Positions 40,641 through 48,506 of a stretch of DNA of 64,000 nt are shown here, piece by piece. Origin of the DNA: Thermoproteota archaeon (GTDB lineage Archaea > Thermoproteota > Nitrososphaeria > Nitrososphaerales > Nitrosopumilaceae); assembly GCA_003352285.1 (NCBI GenBank), contig QQVN01000005.1, forward strand, positions 248,001-312,000. Reading direction: 5' to 3'. Position numbers and translations under genes: made by a program. The notes below the pieces were generated by a model. The model saw only the letters and a list, made by a program, of their open reading frames with translations. It was not told where the DNA came from and made no database searches. The stretch's first letter is position 1. Each line of letters starts with the position of its first letter.

Positions 40641-41564
40641 TTAAATGCTAATTTCCAATGATTGAGGAGTAATTACTTGAGGCTCACGTGATGCGATATA
40701 CTCTGGTCGTGGTTTACTTGCACTAAATGGGTCTTCGAGCTTGTTTTTGATACTATTGTATACAAAAAAGACATTACTTCTAGGGTATGGAGTGATATTT
40801 CCTGATGAACCATGCATTAAATTACAATCAAAGAATATTACAGAGCCTGCAGGTCCTTTTGCAGTATCAATACTGTTTTGTTTAACCATTTTTTCAAGAT
40901 TCTCTTTATCAGGAGTCCCAATTTCTTGCCGTTTTAGAGATATTTGATAGTGGTTGTCAGGAGTCTTACCAGCGCATGAAATAAACTGCTTGTGGGAACC
41001 AGGAATTACCATCAGAGGTCCATTAAATTCATAATTATCAGTAAGGCTAATTGAGCAGCTTATGGCCCTCATGTGGGGCATTCCGTCCTCTGCGTGCCAT
41101 GTTTCAAAATCAGAGTGCCAATAGAATTCTTTTCCTTCAAATCCTGGCTTTCGATTAATTCTTGATTGAGTGATATAGACATCACTTCCCAAAAGCTGTC
41201 GCACTACATTTACTACTCTAGGATCTTTTGATAATTTTTCAAACAAATTATTATTTTTGTGCACTTCAAAAATTGAGCGCACTTCACCGCTTTGTGGTTC
41301 TAAAACAAATTGTTCTTGCTTTTTCAGATCTTTGTTTTTTGATAATCGTTCAAGTTCATCAGATAAAGTAGATACCTCTTTTGTTGAAAATAAATTTGGA
41401 AAAAAGAGATATCCATTTTCTTCAAAAAATTTTACTTGATCAGATTCAAGTACATCAAGTTGCAATGAATTCCCATACACAACGGGATCTCTTCTAGAAA
41501 TTACTTGAAATGAATCACTGTTTCTAGTAGGATAGTCATCATTCACTGTTTTAGATACGCTCAT
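40641..41564 (-). CDS. ectD: ectoine 5-hydroxylase
   Basis: A 2-oxoglutarate/Fe(II) dioxygenase that converts ectoine to 5-hydroxyectoine. The Fe ligands are His150 and Asp152 in FYWHSDFETWHAEDG, and His251 in NLMHGSSGN. NGPLMVIPGSHKQF and the 307-residue length match EctD. ATG overlaps the ectC stop by 4 nt. Confidence 0.95.
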   Translation of the reverse strand: MSVSKTVNDDYPTRNSDSFQVISRRDPVVYGNSLQLDVLESDQVKFFEENGYLFFPNLFSTKEVSTLSDELERLSKNKDLKKQEQFVLEPQSGEVRSIFEVHKNNNLFEKLSKDPRVVNVVRQLLGSDVYITQSRINRKPGFEGKEFYWHSDFETWHAEDGMPHMRAISCSISLTDNYEFNGPLMVIPGSHKQFISCAGKTPDNHYQISLKRQEIGTPDKENLEKMVKQNSIDTAKGPAGSVIFFDCNLMHGSSGNITPYPRSNVFFVYNSIKNKLEDPFSASKPRPEYIASREPQVITPQSLEISI

Positions 41565-41956
41565 GAATTTTCAACCTCAAGAAGCGGATATGCTCCCTCT
41601 TTGTCGTGAGTTTCTGTTCCAATACAAGGGGGATTAAACACGCAGATCATTCTCATGTTAGTTTTTCCTCGCAGTATGTGTCTTTCATGTTTGTCAAGTG
41701 CATACATTACTCCAGGAACAATTTGGTGCTTCAATCCAGTTTCAAGATCTTCAATCTCACCAATTCCTTCTATGCAATACACTGCTTCCAAGTGATTTTT
41801 GTACCAGATTTTGGTTTCAGTTCCGGCCCGCACCAAAGTTTCATGAAAGGAAAAACCCATGTTATCTTTTTTTAGTAAAAGTCTGCTACTAGACCAATTT
41901 GGAGTATCAACTGTCCTATCGGACTCCCTTATGGAGTCAATTTTACGTATAATCAA
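41561..41956 (-). CDS. ectC: ectoine synthase
   Basis: A 131-residue cupin that cyclises N-gamma-acetyl-diaminobutyrate to ectoine. Recognisable segments are VDTPNWSSSRLLLKKDNMGF near the start, HLEAVYCIEGIGEIEDLETG (metal and substrate region), GVMYALDKHERHILRG and VFNPPCIGTETHDKEGAYPL. It overlaps ectB and ectD by 4 nt each. Confidence 0.95.
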   Translation of the reverse strand: MIIRKIDSIRESDRTVDTPNWSSSRLLLKKDNMGFSFHETLVRAGTETKIWYKNHLEAVYCIEGIGEIEDLETGLKHQIVPGVMYALDKHERHILRGKTNMRMICVFNPPCIGTETHDKEGAYPLLEVENS

Positions 41957-43248
41957 TTTTGTTCAGTCCTCTTTTTTACCTCCAATTGAATTTCAGAATT
42001 GGCAGTTAGTTGTTCAATGCTTTTTTCAAAAATTCTCAGACCTGCTTCAATTGTTTCGATATCAGCAGTTAAAGGAGGCATGAATTTGACAACTTGATCT
42101 TCTGAACCGCACCTTTCTAGAATTAACCTATTTTCAAATGCTCTATCAGCTAATTGCTTGGCTAAATCAGGAGACCTACAATCAACTCCAAAGATTAGTC
42201 CCTTTCCGCGAACCTCCATATCAGCAGAAAGATGTTTTTTCACGATACGCTCAAGTTCAGATTTTAAAAGTTGAGATTTTTTATTAATTTCAGATTCAAA
42301 CTTTTGTGTGGACCAATATTTTTTGAGAGTTTCTGTTGCACTAACAAATGCCAAGTTATTGCCTCTAAAGGTTCCGTTATGCTCACCAGGTTTCCATATG
42401 TCTAGTTCGGGCTTTAACAAAAGCATAGAAAATGGTAATCCAAAACCACTAAGAGATTTTGATAATACAACCATATCAGGGGTTATTTCTGATTGCTCAA
42501 AGCTAAAGAAAGATCCTGTACGTCCACATCCAACTTGGATATCATCAACAATCAATAAAATTTCAAATTCTTTACAAAGTTCATAAAGAGATTTCAACCA
42601 GCTGTCTTTTGCTACATTAATTCCACCTTCACCCTGTATTGTTTCAACAATAAATGCAGCGGGAAGATCTACTCCACTGCTAGTATCTTCTAAGAATCTT
42701 CGTACATAGTCAATTGTGTTTGATTTATTTCCAAAGTAGCCATCATATGGCATAAATGTTACATTGGTTAATGGAACACCTGAACCACCTCTATGTCCTG
42801 AATTTCCTGTTGCAGCAAGAGGCCCTAAAGATACACCATGAAAACCATTGGTAAAAGAAATGATGTTTGTTCTGCCAGTGACTTTTCTTGCTAACTTTAG
42901 TGCGGCCTCTACAGCATTAGTACCTGTAGGGCCGGTAAATTGCACTTTGTAATTCAATTCTCTTGGTTCCAAGATTAATGACGAAAATGTTTTCAAAAAT
43001 TCTTCTTTGGCAGTTGTTGCAAGATCCAAACCATGTACAATTCCATCACTATCAAGATAATCGATTACTTTCTTTTTTATTTCCTCATTGTTATGCCCAT
43101 AATTTATTGAGCCCGCACCGCAAAGAAAATCTAGATATGCATTATCTTGTTCGTCATATAGGTATGCATCTTTTGCTAATTTGAAAGTAACAGGAAAGGC
43201 TCTAGAATAGGAACGCACTCTAGATTCAAATTTTTTGATATTTTGCAT
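41953..43248 (-). CDS. ectB: diaminobutyrate-2-oxoglutarate transaminase
   Basis: A class III PLP aminotransferase making L-2,4-diaminobutyrate. It has GPTGTNAVEAALKLAR, NGFHGVSLG, LLIVDDIQVGCGRTG (cofactor Asp) and the PLP lysine in VVLSKSLSGFG. The 431 residues are normal. It abuts ectA, with the ectB ATG at the ectA stop. Confidence 0.95.
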   Translation of the reverse strand: MQNIKKFESRVRSYSRAFPVTFKLAKDAYLYDEQDNAYLDFLCGAGSINYGHNNEEIKKKVIDYLDSDGIVHGLDLATTAKEEFLKTFSSLILEPRELNYKVQFTGPTGTNAVEAALKLARKVTGRTNIISFTNGFHGVSLGPLAATGNSGHRGGSGVPLTNVTFMPYDGYFGNKSNTIDYVRRFLEDTSSGVDLPAAFIVETIQGEGGINVAKDSWLKSLYELCKEFEILLIVDDIQVGCGRTGSFFSFEQSEITPDMVVLSKSLSGFGLPFSMLLLKPELDIWKPGEHNGTFRGNNLAFVSATETLKKYWSTQKFESEINKKSQLLKSELERIVKKHLSADMEVRGKGLIFGVDCRSPDLAKQLADRAFENRLILERCGSEDQVVKFMPPLTADIETIEAGLRIFEKSIEQLTANSEIQLEVKKRTEQN

Positions 43249-43760
43249 TAAGCAAAAACCTCCACTAGTTTTTGAGTTTTGAATGGACCAATTCTGATAA
43301 GTTCTTCTTCTTCGTGTTTGGATTCTCCAAATTTATCCTTTGTAAAAAGAGGAGATTTTGTAAAATTTGTGCCTAAATCATTGGCAAAAGATATCAGAAA
43401 TGAGTAGGATGACTTGTTTGAAGGTGCAAGTGTGGCTTCTACAAACTCAAAATTACGTAAATTTTCTCTTTGTAAAATTGAATAAAGCATTTTTGCAGCA
43501 ATGCCTTTCCCACGAAGCTTAGGGGATACTGCAGCTTGCCAAACAAATAATGTCTTTTCTTCATTTGGAGGGACATATCCAGTAATGAATCCTACAACTT
43601 GAGAGTTTTGTTTTGCAACAACACAAGTCTCAGAAAAATGATGGCATAACAAGAGATAGAAATACTCAGAGTTTTCATCTAAAGGAGGGTTTTCTCTAAC
43701 TAGTCTGAAGATTTCTTTTCCGTCACTAACTGTTGGTTTTGAAAATGTAATTTGACTCAA
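43248..43760 (-). CDS. ectA: diaminobutyrate acetyltransferase
   Basis: A GNAT-fold acetyltransferase, the second step of ectoine synthesis. The acetyl-CoA site is WQAAVSPKLRGKGIAAKML, and VGFITGYVPPNEEKTLFVW precedes it, as in EctA. It lies only 4 nt downstream of the gene at 43765, so that gene, ectABCD and the MscS-like gene read as one transcript. Confidence 0.93.
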   Translation of the reverse strand: MSQITFSKPTVSDGKEIFRLVRENPPLDENSEYFYLLLCHHFSETCVVAKQNSQVVGFITGYVPPNEEKTLFVWQAAVSPKLRGKGIAAKMLYSILQRENLRNFEFVEATLAPSNKSSYSFLISFANDLGTNFTKSPLFTKDKFGESKHEEEELIRIGPFKTQKLVEVFA

Positions 43761-43764
43761 TATC

Positions 43765-44142
43765 TTAAACCTCCAGTGGAAAAATATTGGTTTGTTCTAC
43801 ATTGTTATTATTCAAAAATTTCTCTATCTGGTTAGATTTTTGCTTTGGAATTCCCAAATAAAATGGAATTCGTGTTCTTGTGGATTTGCCATTACTCATC
43901 ATTAAATTAGATAGTGTTTCAACGCGTCTACTAGTTTTTTCATCAGTTAGTTCTTCAGGTTCGATAACAGATGCTAAATGATATAACTCGTTTTCAGAAT
44001 CCCATGCTATTACATCCGGTTTAACACCTTGAATTTCCTCAGGTTCTTTGAATTCACCATAATTAGCACAAATTACTTCAAACCCATTTTCATCAAATTT
44101 ATCAATTAATCCTTTTACTAACTCATTATGATTTTCTGACAT
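43765..44142 (-). CDS. hypothetical protein leading the ectoine operon, paralogue of 48507
   Basis: A 125-residue soluble protein. It aligns throughout with the protein at 48507 (NELVKGLIDKFDENGFEV, ANYGEFKEP, KPDVIAWDSENELYHLASVI, PFYLGIPK). The PDVIAWDSxxxLYxL segment faintly recalls a PD-(D/E)XK core, but catalytic residues are not complete. It is first in the ect transcript, with the AGCT-N15-AGCT element 37 nt upstream. Its function is unknown; a regulatory or salt-stress role is inference. Confidence 0.65.
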   Translation of the reverse strand: MSENHNELVKGLIDKFDENGFEVICANYGEFKEPEEIQGVKPDVIAWDSENELYHLASVIEPEELTDEKTSRRVETLSNLMMSNGKSTRTRIPFYLGIPKQKSNQIEKFLNNNNVEQTNIFPLEV

Positions 44143-44179
44143 AGGAAAAAATTAGTTCAAAACAACATAACATTTTCTA

Positions 44180-44202
44180 AGCTAATATCTTACAATTCAG
44201 CT
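44180..44202 (-). promoter_or_regulatory. AGCT-N15-AGCT element, site 2 (ectoine operon)
   Basis: AGCT at 44180 and 44199. Exactly 37 nt separate the proximal half-site from ATG 44142. The flank TAGCTTAGAAAATGTTAT is nearly repeated at site 7. Confidence 0.6.
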
Positions 44203-44230
44203 ATCATTATTAGAGGTAAAAAAATCCTAA

Positions 44231-44368
44231 TTAAGTGCCAGTATTAAGTACAAATAAAAATATCAGTATCGATGAAAGTAAAGTTCCACAAAGTGCAAGA
44301 TCATCATAGTGAACAAATCTAAAAAAGAAATTAGAATTTGAAAAAACAGATTTTAAAATTTGTATCAT
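44231..44368 (-). CDS. 45-aa single-helix membrane protein, tentative
   Basis: ATG 44368 gives MIQILKSVFSNSNFFFRFVH, then a transmembrane helix CGTLLSSILIFLFVLN and stop. Similar tiny membrane proteins are common in this genome. No promoter element is evident. Confidence 0.35.
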   Translation of the reverse strand: MIQILKSVFSNSNFFFRFVHYDDLALCGTLLSSILIFLFVLNTGT

Positions 44369-44484
44369 ACATTTGATACTCAGTATATGATATGTATCCG
44401 GATAATGAATCAAGCTAAAACAATTCTTTGATGAACTAGAAAGTCATCATAACAGTTACAGATTTGAATATAATAAAAAAGAGG

Positions 44485-45114
44485 TTATTTTACCACAATT
44501 TTTCCAGTCATCCAAGGGTGGACTTGACAAAAATACACATACTCGTTAACCAAGTCTAATTGGATTGAATAAGTGTCACCAGGATAAATGAGTCCACTAT
44601 CAAATAATCCATTAGGACCAGATGTTGCTGAACCGCTGGTAACAGTGTGTGCTGCATTGTCGACGTTTTCCCAAATCACTTCGCCTCCACGCTTAATTGT
44701 CACGATTTCAGGAATATAACAAGAGTTGGTCTCTTCACACCCAGGTGCGGCAGTATCCTTAGGAATACTAATTGTTTCTAAGAGTTTTCCTTTGGATTGT
44801 TTTACAACGTCAGGTACATCTGGAATCACATCTTCGATAATATCCATTGATTCTTCTTTGATATTGTCAACATCATCTAATGATTCCTCGATTTCTGTAG
44901 GTAATTTTTCTAATTCTTCTACAGTGTCTGTAAACGTATCTTGTGCAACTTCAGGTATTTCCTTTAACTCAGTGGTAGCTCTATCAATGACTGCTTGTCC
45001 TTGTGGCTGTATGTTTCTATCTTGAGGATTTGATAATGTACCAACAAATGCAATAGCTACTGCAGTTATTGCAATTGCAATTATCATACCAAATCTATCT
45101 GCATTATTTTTCAT
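44485..45114 (-). CDS. membrane-anchored cupredoxin with long acidic linker
   Basis: An N-terminal anchor (residues 8-26), an acidic Glu/Asp linker (about 40-110) and a cupredoxin domain (115-209). Copper ligands are His156 (NAAHTVTSG), Cys196, His199 and Met202 (FCQVHPWMTG). It is a second blue copper electron carrier, related to 31948. It is divergent from the HTH regulator, sharing the AGCT-N15-AGCT site, which is 38 nt from this ATG. Confidence 0.9.
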   Translation of the reverse strand: MKNNADRFGMIIAIAITAVAIAFVGTLSNPQDRNIQPQGQAVIDRATTELKEIPEVAQDTFTDTVEELEKLPTEIEESLDDVDNIKEESMDIIEDVIPDVPDVVKQSKGKLLETISIPKDTAAPGCEETNSCYIPEIVTIKRGGEVIWENVDNAAHTVTSGSATSGPNGLFDSGLIYPGDTYSIQLDLVNEYVYFCQVHPWMTGKIVVK

Positions 45115-45152
45115 TGATAGTTAGTGATTTTTACAAACTATAACATGTCATC

Positions 45153-45175
45153 AGCTAATTATATGATTATAAGCT
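45153..45175. promoter_or_regulatory. AGCT-N15-AGCT element, site 3 (divergent)
   Basis: AGCT at 45153 and 45172. It is 38 nt from the cupredoxin ATG (45114, minus) and 48 nt from the regulator GTG (45224, plus). Confidence 0.6.
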
Positions 45176-45223
45176 TGTAATATTATTAGATTGATTTTTA
45201 ACAAGTGATGTATATCAAACAAT

Positions 45224-46027
45224 GTGAAAGAACAGTCAATGGAGGATGCAGCATTATGTTTCTTGGAATTAGCAAGCGAACAAAGATTAAGAATATTATC
45301 AAATCTTAACAAAAAACCACATAGAGTATCATCATTAGCAAAATTACTCAAAGTTACATCTCAAGAAATTCATCGGAATCTAGACCGTCTTTCTAGTGCA
45401 TATTTTGTCAGAAAAGGCACGGATGAACATTACCACATCACGACTAATGGAAAAATAATTTTATCACAATTGCCACTAATAACATTTTTATCAAAAAATC
45501 AAAAATTCTTTGAAACTCATGAATTAGGAAATATGCATATGAAATTTGTTAGACGATTAGGGGTATTAGAAAATTGTAAGCACATCAAAGGAGTTACAGT
45601 TGTTCTAGATAAATGGAAGTCAATATACAGAAATGCTAAAGTTTTTGTTTTTGATGCAATTACGGAATCTCCTCCAGGACTTGTGGATCCCTTATTGAAG
45701 CGGATAAAAGAAAACGCCACCTATCGACACATAATTACAAAAGATCTCATAGAACCAGAAGGCCGTACCAAAACTCTTGAAAAGCTTGGATACTTCACCC
45801 TAATCGAACAGGGAAGAATTGAACGAAGGATTTCATCTGATCTTGACACCATTGTGATAATGAACGAAAAAGAAGCAGGAGTTATCTTTGCTGCAAACAA
45901 TGGTGAACCAGATCTAAGGAATATGTTTTATGGTAATGACCCCTTGTTCCTAGATTGGTGTAAGGATTATCTGGAATTCACTTGGGAAAAATCAAAGAAA
46001 AGTGTAAGAAGCAAGCCAACACGTTGA
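45224..46027 (+). CDS. ArsR/TrmB-like HTH transcriptional regulator
   Basis: The N-terminal winged helix (residues 10-75) reads CFLELASEQRLRILSNLNKK, SSLAKLLKVTSQEIHRNLDR and YHITTNGKIILSQLP. It is followed by an effector-like domain (100-250) with VFDAITESPPGLVDPLLKRI and a phospholipase-D/TrmB-like middle. It starts with GTG 45224 and is divergent from the cupredoxin gene. It is a candidate controller of the surrounding regulon, because it sits on one of the sites. The ligand is unknown. Confidence 0.8.
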   Translation: MKEQSMEDAALCFLELASEQRLRILSNLNKKPHRVSSLAKLLKVTSQEIHRNLDRLSSAYFVRKGTDEHYHITTNGKIILSQLPLITFLSKNQKFFETHELGNMHMKFVRRLGVLENCKHIKGVTVVLDKWKSIYRNAKVFVFDAITESPPGLVDPLLKRIKENATYRHIITKDLIEPEGRTKTLEKLGYFTLIEQGRIERRISSDLDTIVIMNEKEAGVIFAANNGEPDLRNMFYGNDPLFLDWCKDYLEFTWEKSKKSVRSKPTR

Positions 46028-46035
46028 TTTTGTAT

Positions 46036-46380
46036 CTATTTAGCTTGGTATTTGTCCTCAAGATAAGATAGTTTTCTAGCGGATGCTACAATATTACTAA
46101 TTACATTTATCATGTGCAATGAGATGTGCTTTCTTTTATCCTGAATTTTTTCTATCTCTATTGCGGAAATTTTATCCAAACCCACGGGGGAGACTATTGT
46201 ATTCTCAATTTTTTTAATATCCAGTTTTAGTTCTCGAATTGATGATTTTTGATAAGAGTGAATTTTCGATATACTATGTTTTATGCTGTTAGTTTTTGAT
46301 GGGGTCTTCATTCCAACCATGTTTTTTGAATTTGGTCTTTTGACTCCTTTTCCAACTTTTCTAGTTCGATATGGTTTCAT
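46036..46380 (-). CDS. basic hypothetical protein
   Basis: 114 residues, strongly basic at the N-terminus (MKPYRTRKVGKGVKRPNSKN), then two amphipathic helices. A nucleic-acid-binding role is possible. The AGCT-N15-AGCT element is 37 nt before ATG 46380. It converges with the HTH regulator. Confidence 0.55.
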   Translation of the reverse strand: MKPYRTRKVGKGVKRPNSKNMVGMKTPSKTNSIKHSISKIHSYQKSSIRELKLDIKKIENTIVSPVGLDKISAIEIEKIQDKRKHISLHMINVISNIVASARKLSYLEDKYQAK

Positions 46381-46417
46381 ATGGAAATTTAATTTAGATA
46401 CGATTTATGGACTCATA

Positions 46418-46440
46418 AGCTAATATTTTGAAAATAAGCT
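46418..46440 (-). promoter_or_regulatory. AGCT-N15-AGCT element, site 4
   Basis: AGCT at 46418 and 46437, 37 nt before ATG 46380. Confidence 0.6.
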
Positions 46441-46455
46441 TAGCAAGTATATCGA

Positions 46456-46629
46456 TTATTGTTTTTTAAGATGTCTTCGAGAATTTGCTCCTGCTGCACT
46501 TCGTTCAACTGATATCGGATTCATTTTTGTAGAAGGCTGTTTTGTCACCTTACTTTCTTTTTTTAATAATTTTCTACCTCTCCGGGCAGATTTTAATGCC
46601 TCGCTACGAATTTTTTCTTTTGGTTTCAC
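46456..46629 (-). CDS. 57-aa Arg/Lys-rich protein
   Basis: GTG 46629 (overlapping the upstream stop as GTGA) opens MKPKEKIRSEALKSARRGRK and runs to TAA 46456. About a third of residues are Arg or Lys, suggesting a DNA/RNA-binding or histone-tail-like protein. It is the second gene of a two-gene unit with 46626-46745. Confidence 0.5.
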   Translation of the reverse strand: MKPKEKIRSEALKSARRGRKLLKKESKVTKQPSTKMNPISVERSAAGANSRRHLKKQ

Positions 46630-46745
46630 GACTCTATGAAATTTTCTACGAGTTTTTTGACTTTCTTTTTTGATATGTTCTCTCTATTTGTAAGATCTTT
46701 TATCATTGCTGTTTTCATATCGTCTATTTGTTTAGTCTTTTTCAT
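46626..46745 (-). CDS. 39-aa basic protein, first of coupled pair
   Basis: ATG 46745 gives MKKTKQIDDMKTAMIKDLTN, then a lysine-rich helix ending FIES-stop. The stop overlaps the next start (GTGA). The AGCT-N15-AGCT site lies 38 nt upstream, the same distance as at other regulon genes, which supports this start. Confidence 0.5.
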   Translation of the reverse strand: MKKTKQIDDMKTAMIKDLTNRENISKKKVKKLVENFIES

Positions 46746-46783
46746 TAGTGTATAATGGAGGTAATTTGATATAATTGCAATTA

Positions 46784-46806
46784 AGCTGGTAATTTGATAT
46801 TAAGCT
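46784..46806. promoter_or_regulatory. AGCT-N15-AGCT element, site 5 (divergent)
   Basis: AGCT at 46784 and 46803, 38 nt from ATG 46745 (minus) and 25 nt from ATG 46832 (plus). A 13-bp direct repeat GGTAATTTGATAT is at 46760 and 46788. Confidence 0.6.
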
Positions 46807-46831
46807 TATTTTTCAATAAAATATCATTAAG

Positions 46832-47137
46832 ATGAATGAAGAAGTACAAGTAATGAGTTCATTGACCAATTTTGATAAGCCTTTTGTATACAACAATACT
46901 GCATTTAGATCATTTCAAACCATAAAATTTGATGATTCGTGGAAAAAATTAGGAGAATACAAACCAGAAAAATTAAAAACATTTCTTGCTAAAACAGATC
47001 GATCCTCGGTAAAACTAGGATATGATGATGGATTTTTAGAATTTATTTTTCAAAAAAATTCTCAAGTATCAGTATATGATGGATTCATCAAATACAATTC
47101 AAAAAATATACTATCAGAATATTTTATTCCAAAATAA
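46832..47137 (+). CDS. hypothetical protein, paralogue of 39626
   Basis: 101 residues with the same C-terminal pattern as the protein at 39626 (FQKNSQVSVYDGFIKYNSKN). It is soluble, strand-rich and without metal ligands. It precedes the TFB gene on the same strand and has an AGCT-N15-AGCT site in its own upstream region. Function is unknown. Confidence 0.55.
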   Translation: MNEEVQVMSSLTNFDKPFVYNNTAFRSFQTIKFDDSWKKLGEYKPEKLKTFLAKTDRSSVKLGYDDGFLEFIFQKNSQVSVYDGFIKYNSKNILSEYFIPK

Positions 47138-47143
47138 AAAAAT

Positions 47144-47166
47144 AGCTTATTATCATAAAGGAAGCT
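47144..47166 (+). promoter_or_regulatory. AGCT-N15-AGCT element, site 6 (TFB)
   Basis: AGCT at 47144 and 47163, 37 nt before ATG 47204. Confidence 0.6.
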
Positions 47167-47203
47167 TATGAGTTCTTATCTTTTTAATTAACAAAGAAAC
47201 ATT

Positions 47204-48127
47204 ATGAAAAGCATAGTCGTGCAAAAATGCCTGACAAATAAACACGCTTCTATAGTTACTGATGAAACCAACGGAGAGATAATTTGCAGTGATTGCGGAT
47301 ACGTTCTCAAAGAAAGAATAGCCGATTTTTCACATCAAGAAAAAGCATACAGTGATGGAAAAACATCAGCTAAGGCCAGAACTGGCAGTCCTTCAAGGAT
47401 TTCTATACCCGATATGGGAATTTCTAGCACCATAAGTCAAAAAAATGTAGATGCGTCTGGAAACAGGTTATCTCACAGTACAAAAAAGCGCTTTCATAGA
47501 CTCCGAATGTGGGATTTTAGAAGTAAAAATGCAGGAAAAAAAAGAAGTTTGAGCAAGGCATTTGCACATTTAGATTCATTAAAACCAAAATTAGGATTAC
47601 CCGATTCAGTAATTGAAAAAACTGCTACAATATATCGAAAAGCTTCAAGTAGAGGACTAATTCGCGGTAAATCAATTCCAGTCATGATGGCATCATCAAT
47701 CTATGTTGCTTGTAGACTATCAGGAATACCTCGAAGTGTTGATGAAATTGCAAAAGCATCGAATGTTACAAGACGTTATCTAATCAGAAGTTACAAGAGA
47801 TTAGTAAGTTATCTAAATATCTCCTTGGAGCATCCAGGTTGCATTGACTATCTAGGAAAAATTGCAAGTAAGGTAGGAGCTAGTGAAAAATCTCAAAGAT
47901 TGGCGCTAAAAATACTTCAAGATGTTATAAAAGATAGAATAGTTCAGGGGAAAAATCCCTTAGGATTAGCGGCAGGTGCAATTTATTTATCATGTGCTGC
48001 AAATAATGAAAAAATATCATATCCAAAGCTTGAAAAAAAATGCAACGTAAGTGCAGTGACAATTAGAAAAAACACTTCGATGTTTCGAAAATATGCAGCA
48101 AAATATGTTGATTCCATAGAGGTATAA
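47204..48127 (+). CDS. tfb: transcription initiation factor TFB
   Basis: Archaeal TFIIB homologue. The N-terminal zinc ribbon reads CLTNKHASIVTDETNGEIIC, then SDCG (Cys9, His14, two Cys). The B-reader region RISIPDMGISSTISQ follows, and then two cyclin folds (about 105-200 and 205-300), with GIPRSVDEIAKASNVTRRYL, then KNPLGLAAGAIYLSCA. It recruits RNA polymerase at TATA/BRE. Multiple TFBs in this lineage allow promoter choice. This one carries the regulon element. Confidence 0.95.
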   Translation: MKSIVVQKCLTNKHASIVTDETNGEIICSDCGYVLKERIADFSHQEKAYSDGKTSAKARTGSPSRISIPDMGISSTISQKNVDASGNRLSHSTKKRFHRLRMWDFRSKNAGKKRSLSKAFAHLDSLKPKLGLPDSVIEKTATIYRKASSRGLIRGKSIPVMMASSIYVACRLSGIPRSVDEIAKASNVTRRYLIRSYKRLVSYLNISLEHPGCIDYLGKIASKVGASEKSQRLALKILQDVIKDRIVQGKNPLGLAAGAIYLSCAANNEKISYPKLEKKCNVSAVTIRKNTSMFRKYAAKYVDSIEV

Positions 48128-48129
48128 CA

Positions 48130-48330
48130 ATGAATATTTACGATAAGAAAGTAGTAAAGTGTGTAATTTGTGAGAAAAGTATTGGAGAAGTAAACTATGA
48201 TGCAGAGATAATTTTCCCTAGATGTGGAGAATGCTCAGATCCAAAACCACACATTAATGATTTAATAGTTCCATTAGAACGAAACTATAACTTTCCTAAA
48301 AAACAAGTTGTCAACACTTTAGCGTCTTAG
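48130..48330 (+). CDS. small zinc-binding protein
   Basis: 66 residues with CVICEK and a later CGEC pair, forming a probable zinc ribbon. ATG 48130 is 2 nt after the TFB stop, so it is translated from the TFB transcript. The function is unknown. Confidence 0.6.
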   Translation: MNIYDKKVVKCVICEKSIGEVNYDAEIIFPRCGECSDPKPHINDLIVPLERNYNFPKKQVVNTLAS

Positions 48331-48332
48331 AT

Positions 48333-48467
48333 ATGTCATCAGAGGATAATCACAAAGACATATGTTCAATATGTCAAAAGTCTAAACATTTTCATACAAA
48401 AAATGAAGCGTTAGAATGTGCTAGAAAAAAAATTCAAATAATACAAAATAATTTTGAAAATAATTAA
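48333..48467 (+). CDS. 44-aa Cys/His micro-protein
   Basis: ATG 48333, 2 nt after the preceding stop, gives MSSEDNHKDICSICQKSKHF with C-x-x-C-x4-H and a later Cys. It is the third frame of the TFB transcript. A zinc site is likely and the role is unknown. Confidence 0.45.
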   Translation: MSSEDNHKDICSICQKSKHFHTKNEALECARKKIQIIQNNFENN

Positions 48468-48506
48468 TAAAACAAATATTTTAGTTTAATTTTAAAAGAA
48501 AATTAA

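Larger units (their letters stand above)
44143..44484. other. 342-nt region between ectoine operon and cupredoxin
   Basis: It holds the promoter of the ectoine-leading gene at its left side (AGCT-N15-AGCT at 44180-44202) and a possible small membrane-protein frame at 44231-44368 on the minus strand. The right part (44369-44484) is A/T-rich and shows nothing I can name. Confidence 0.4.
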
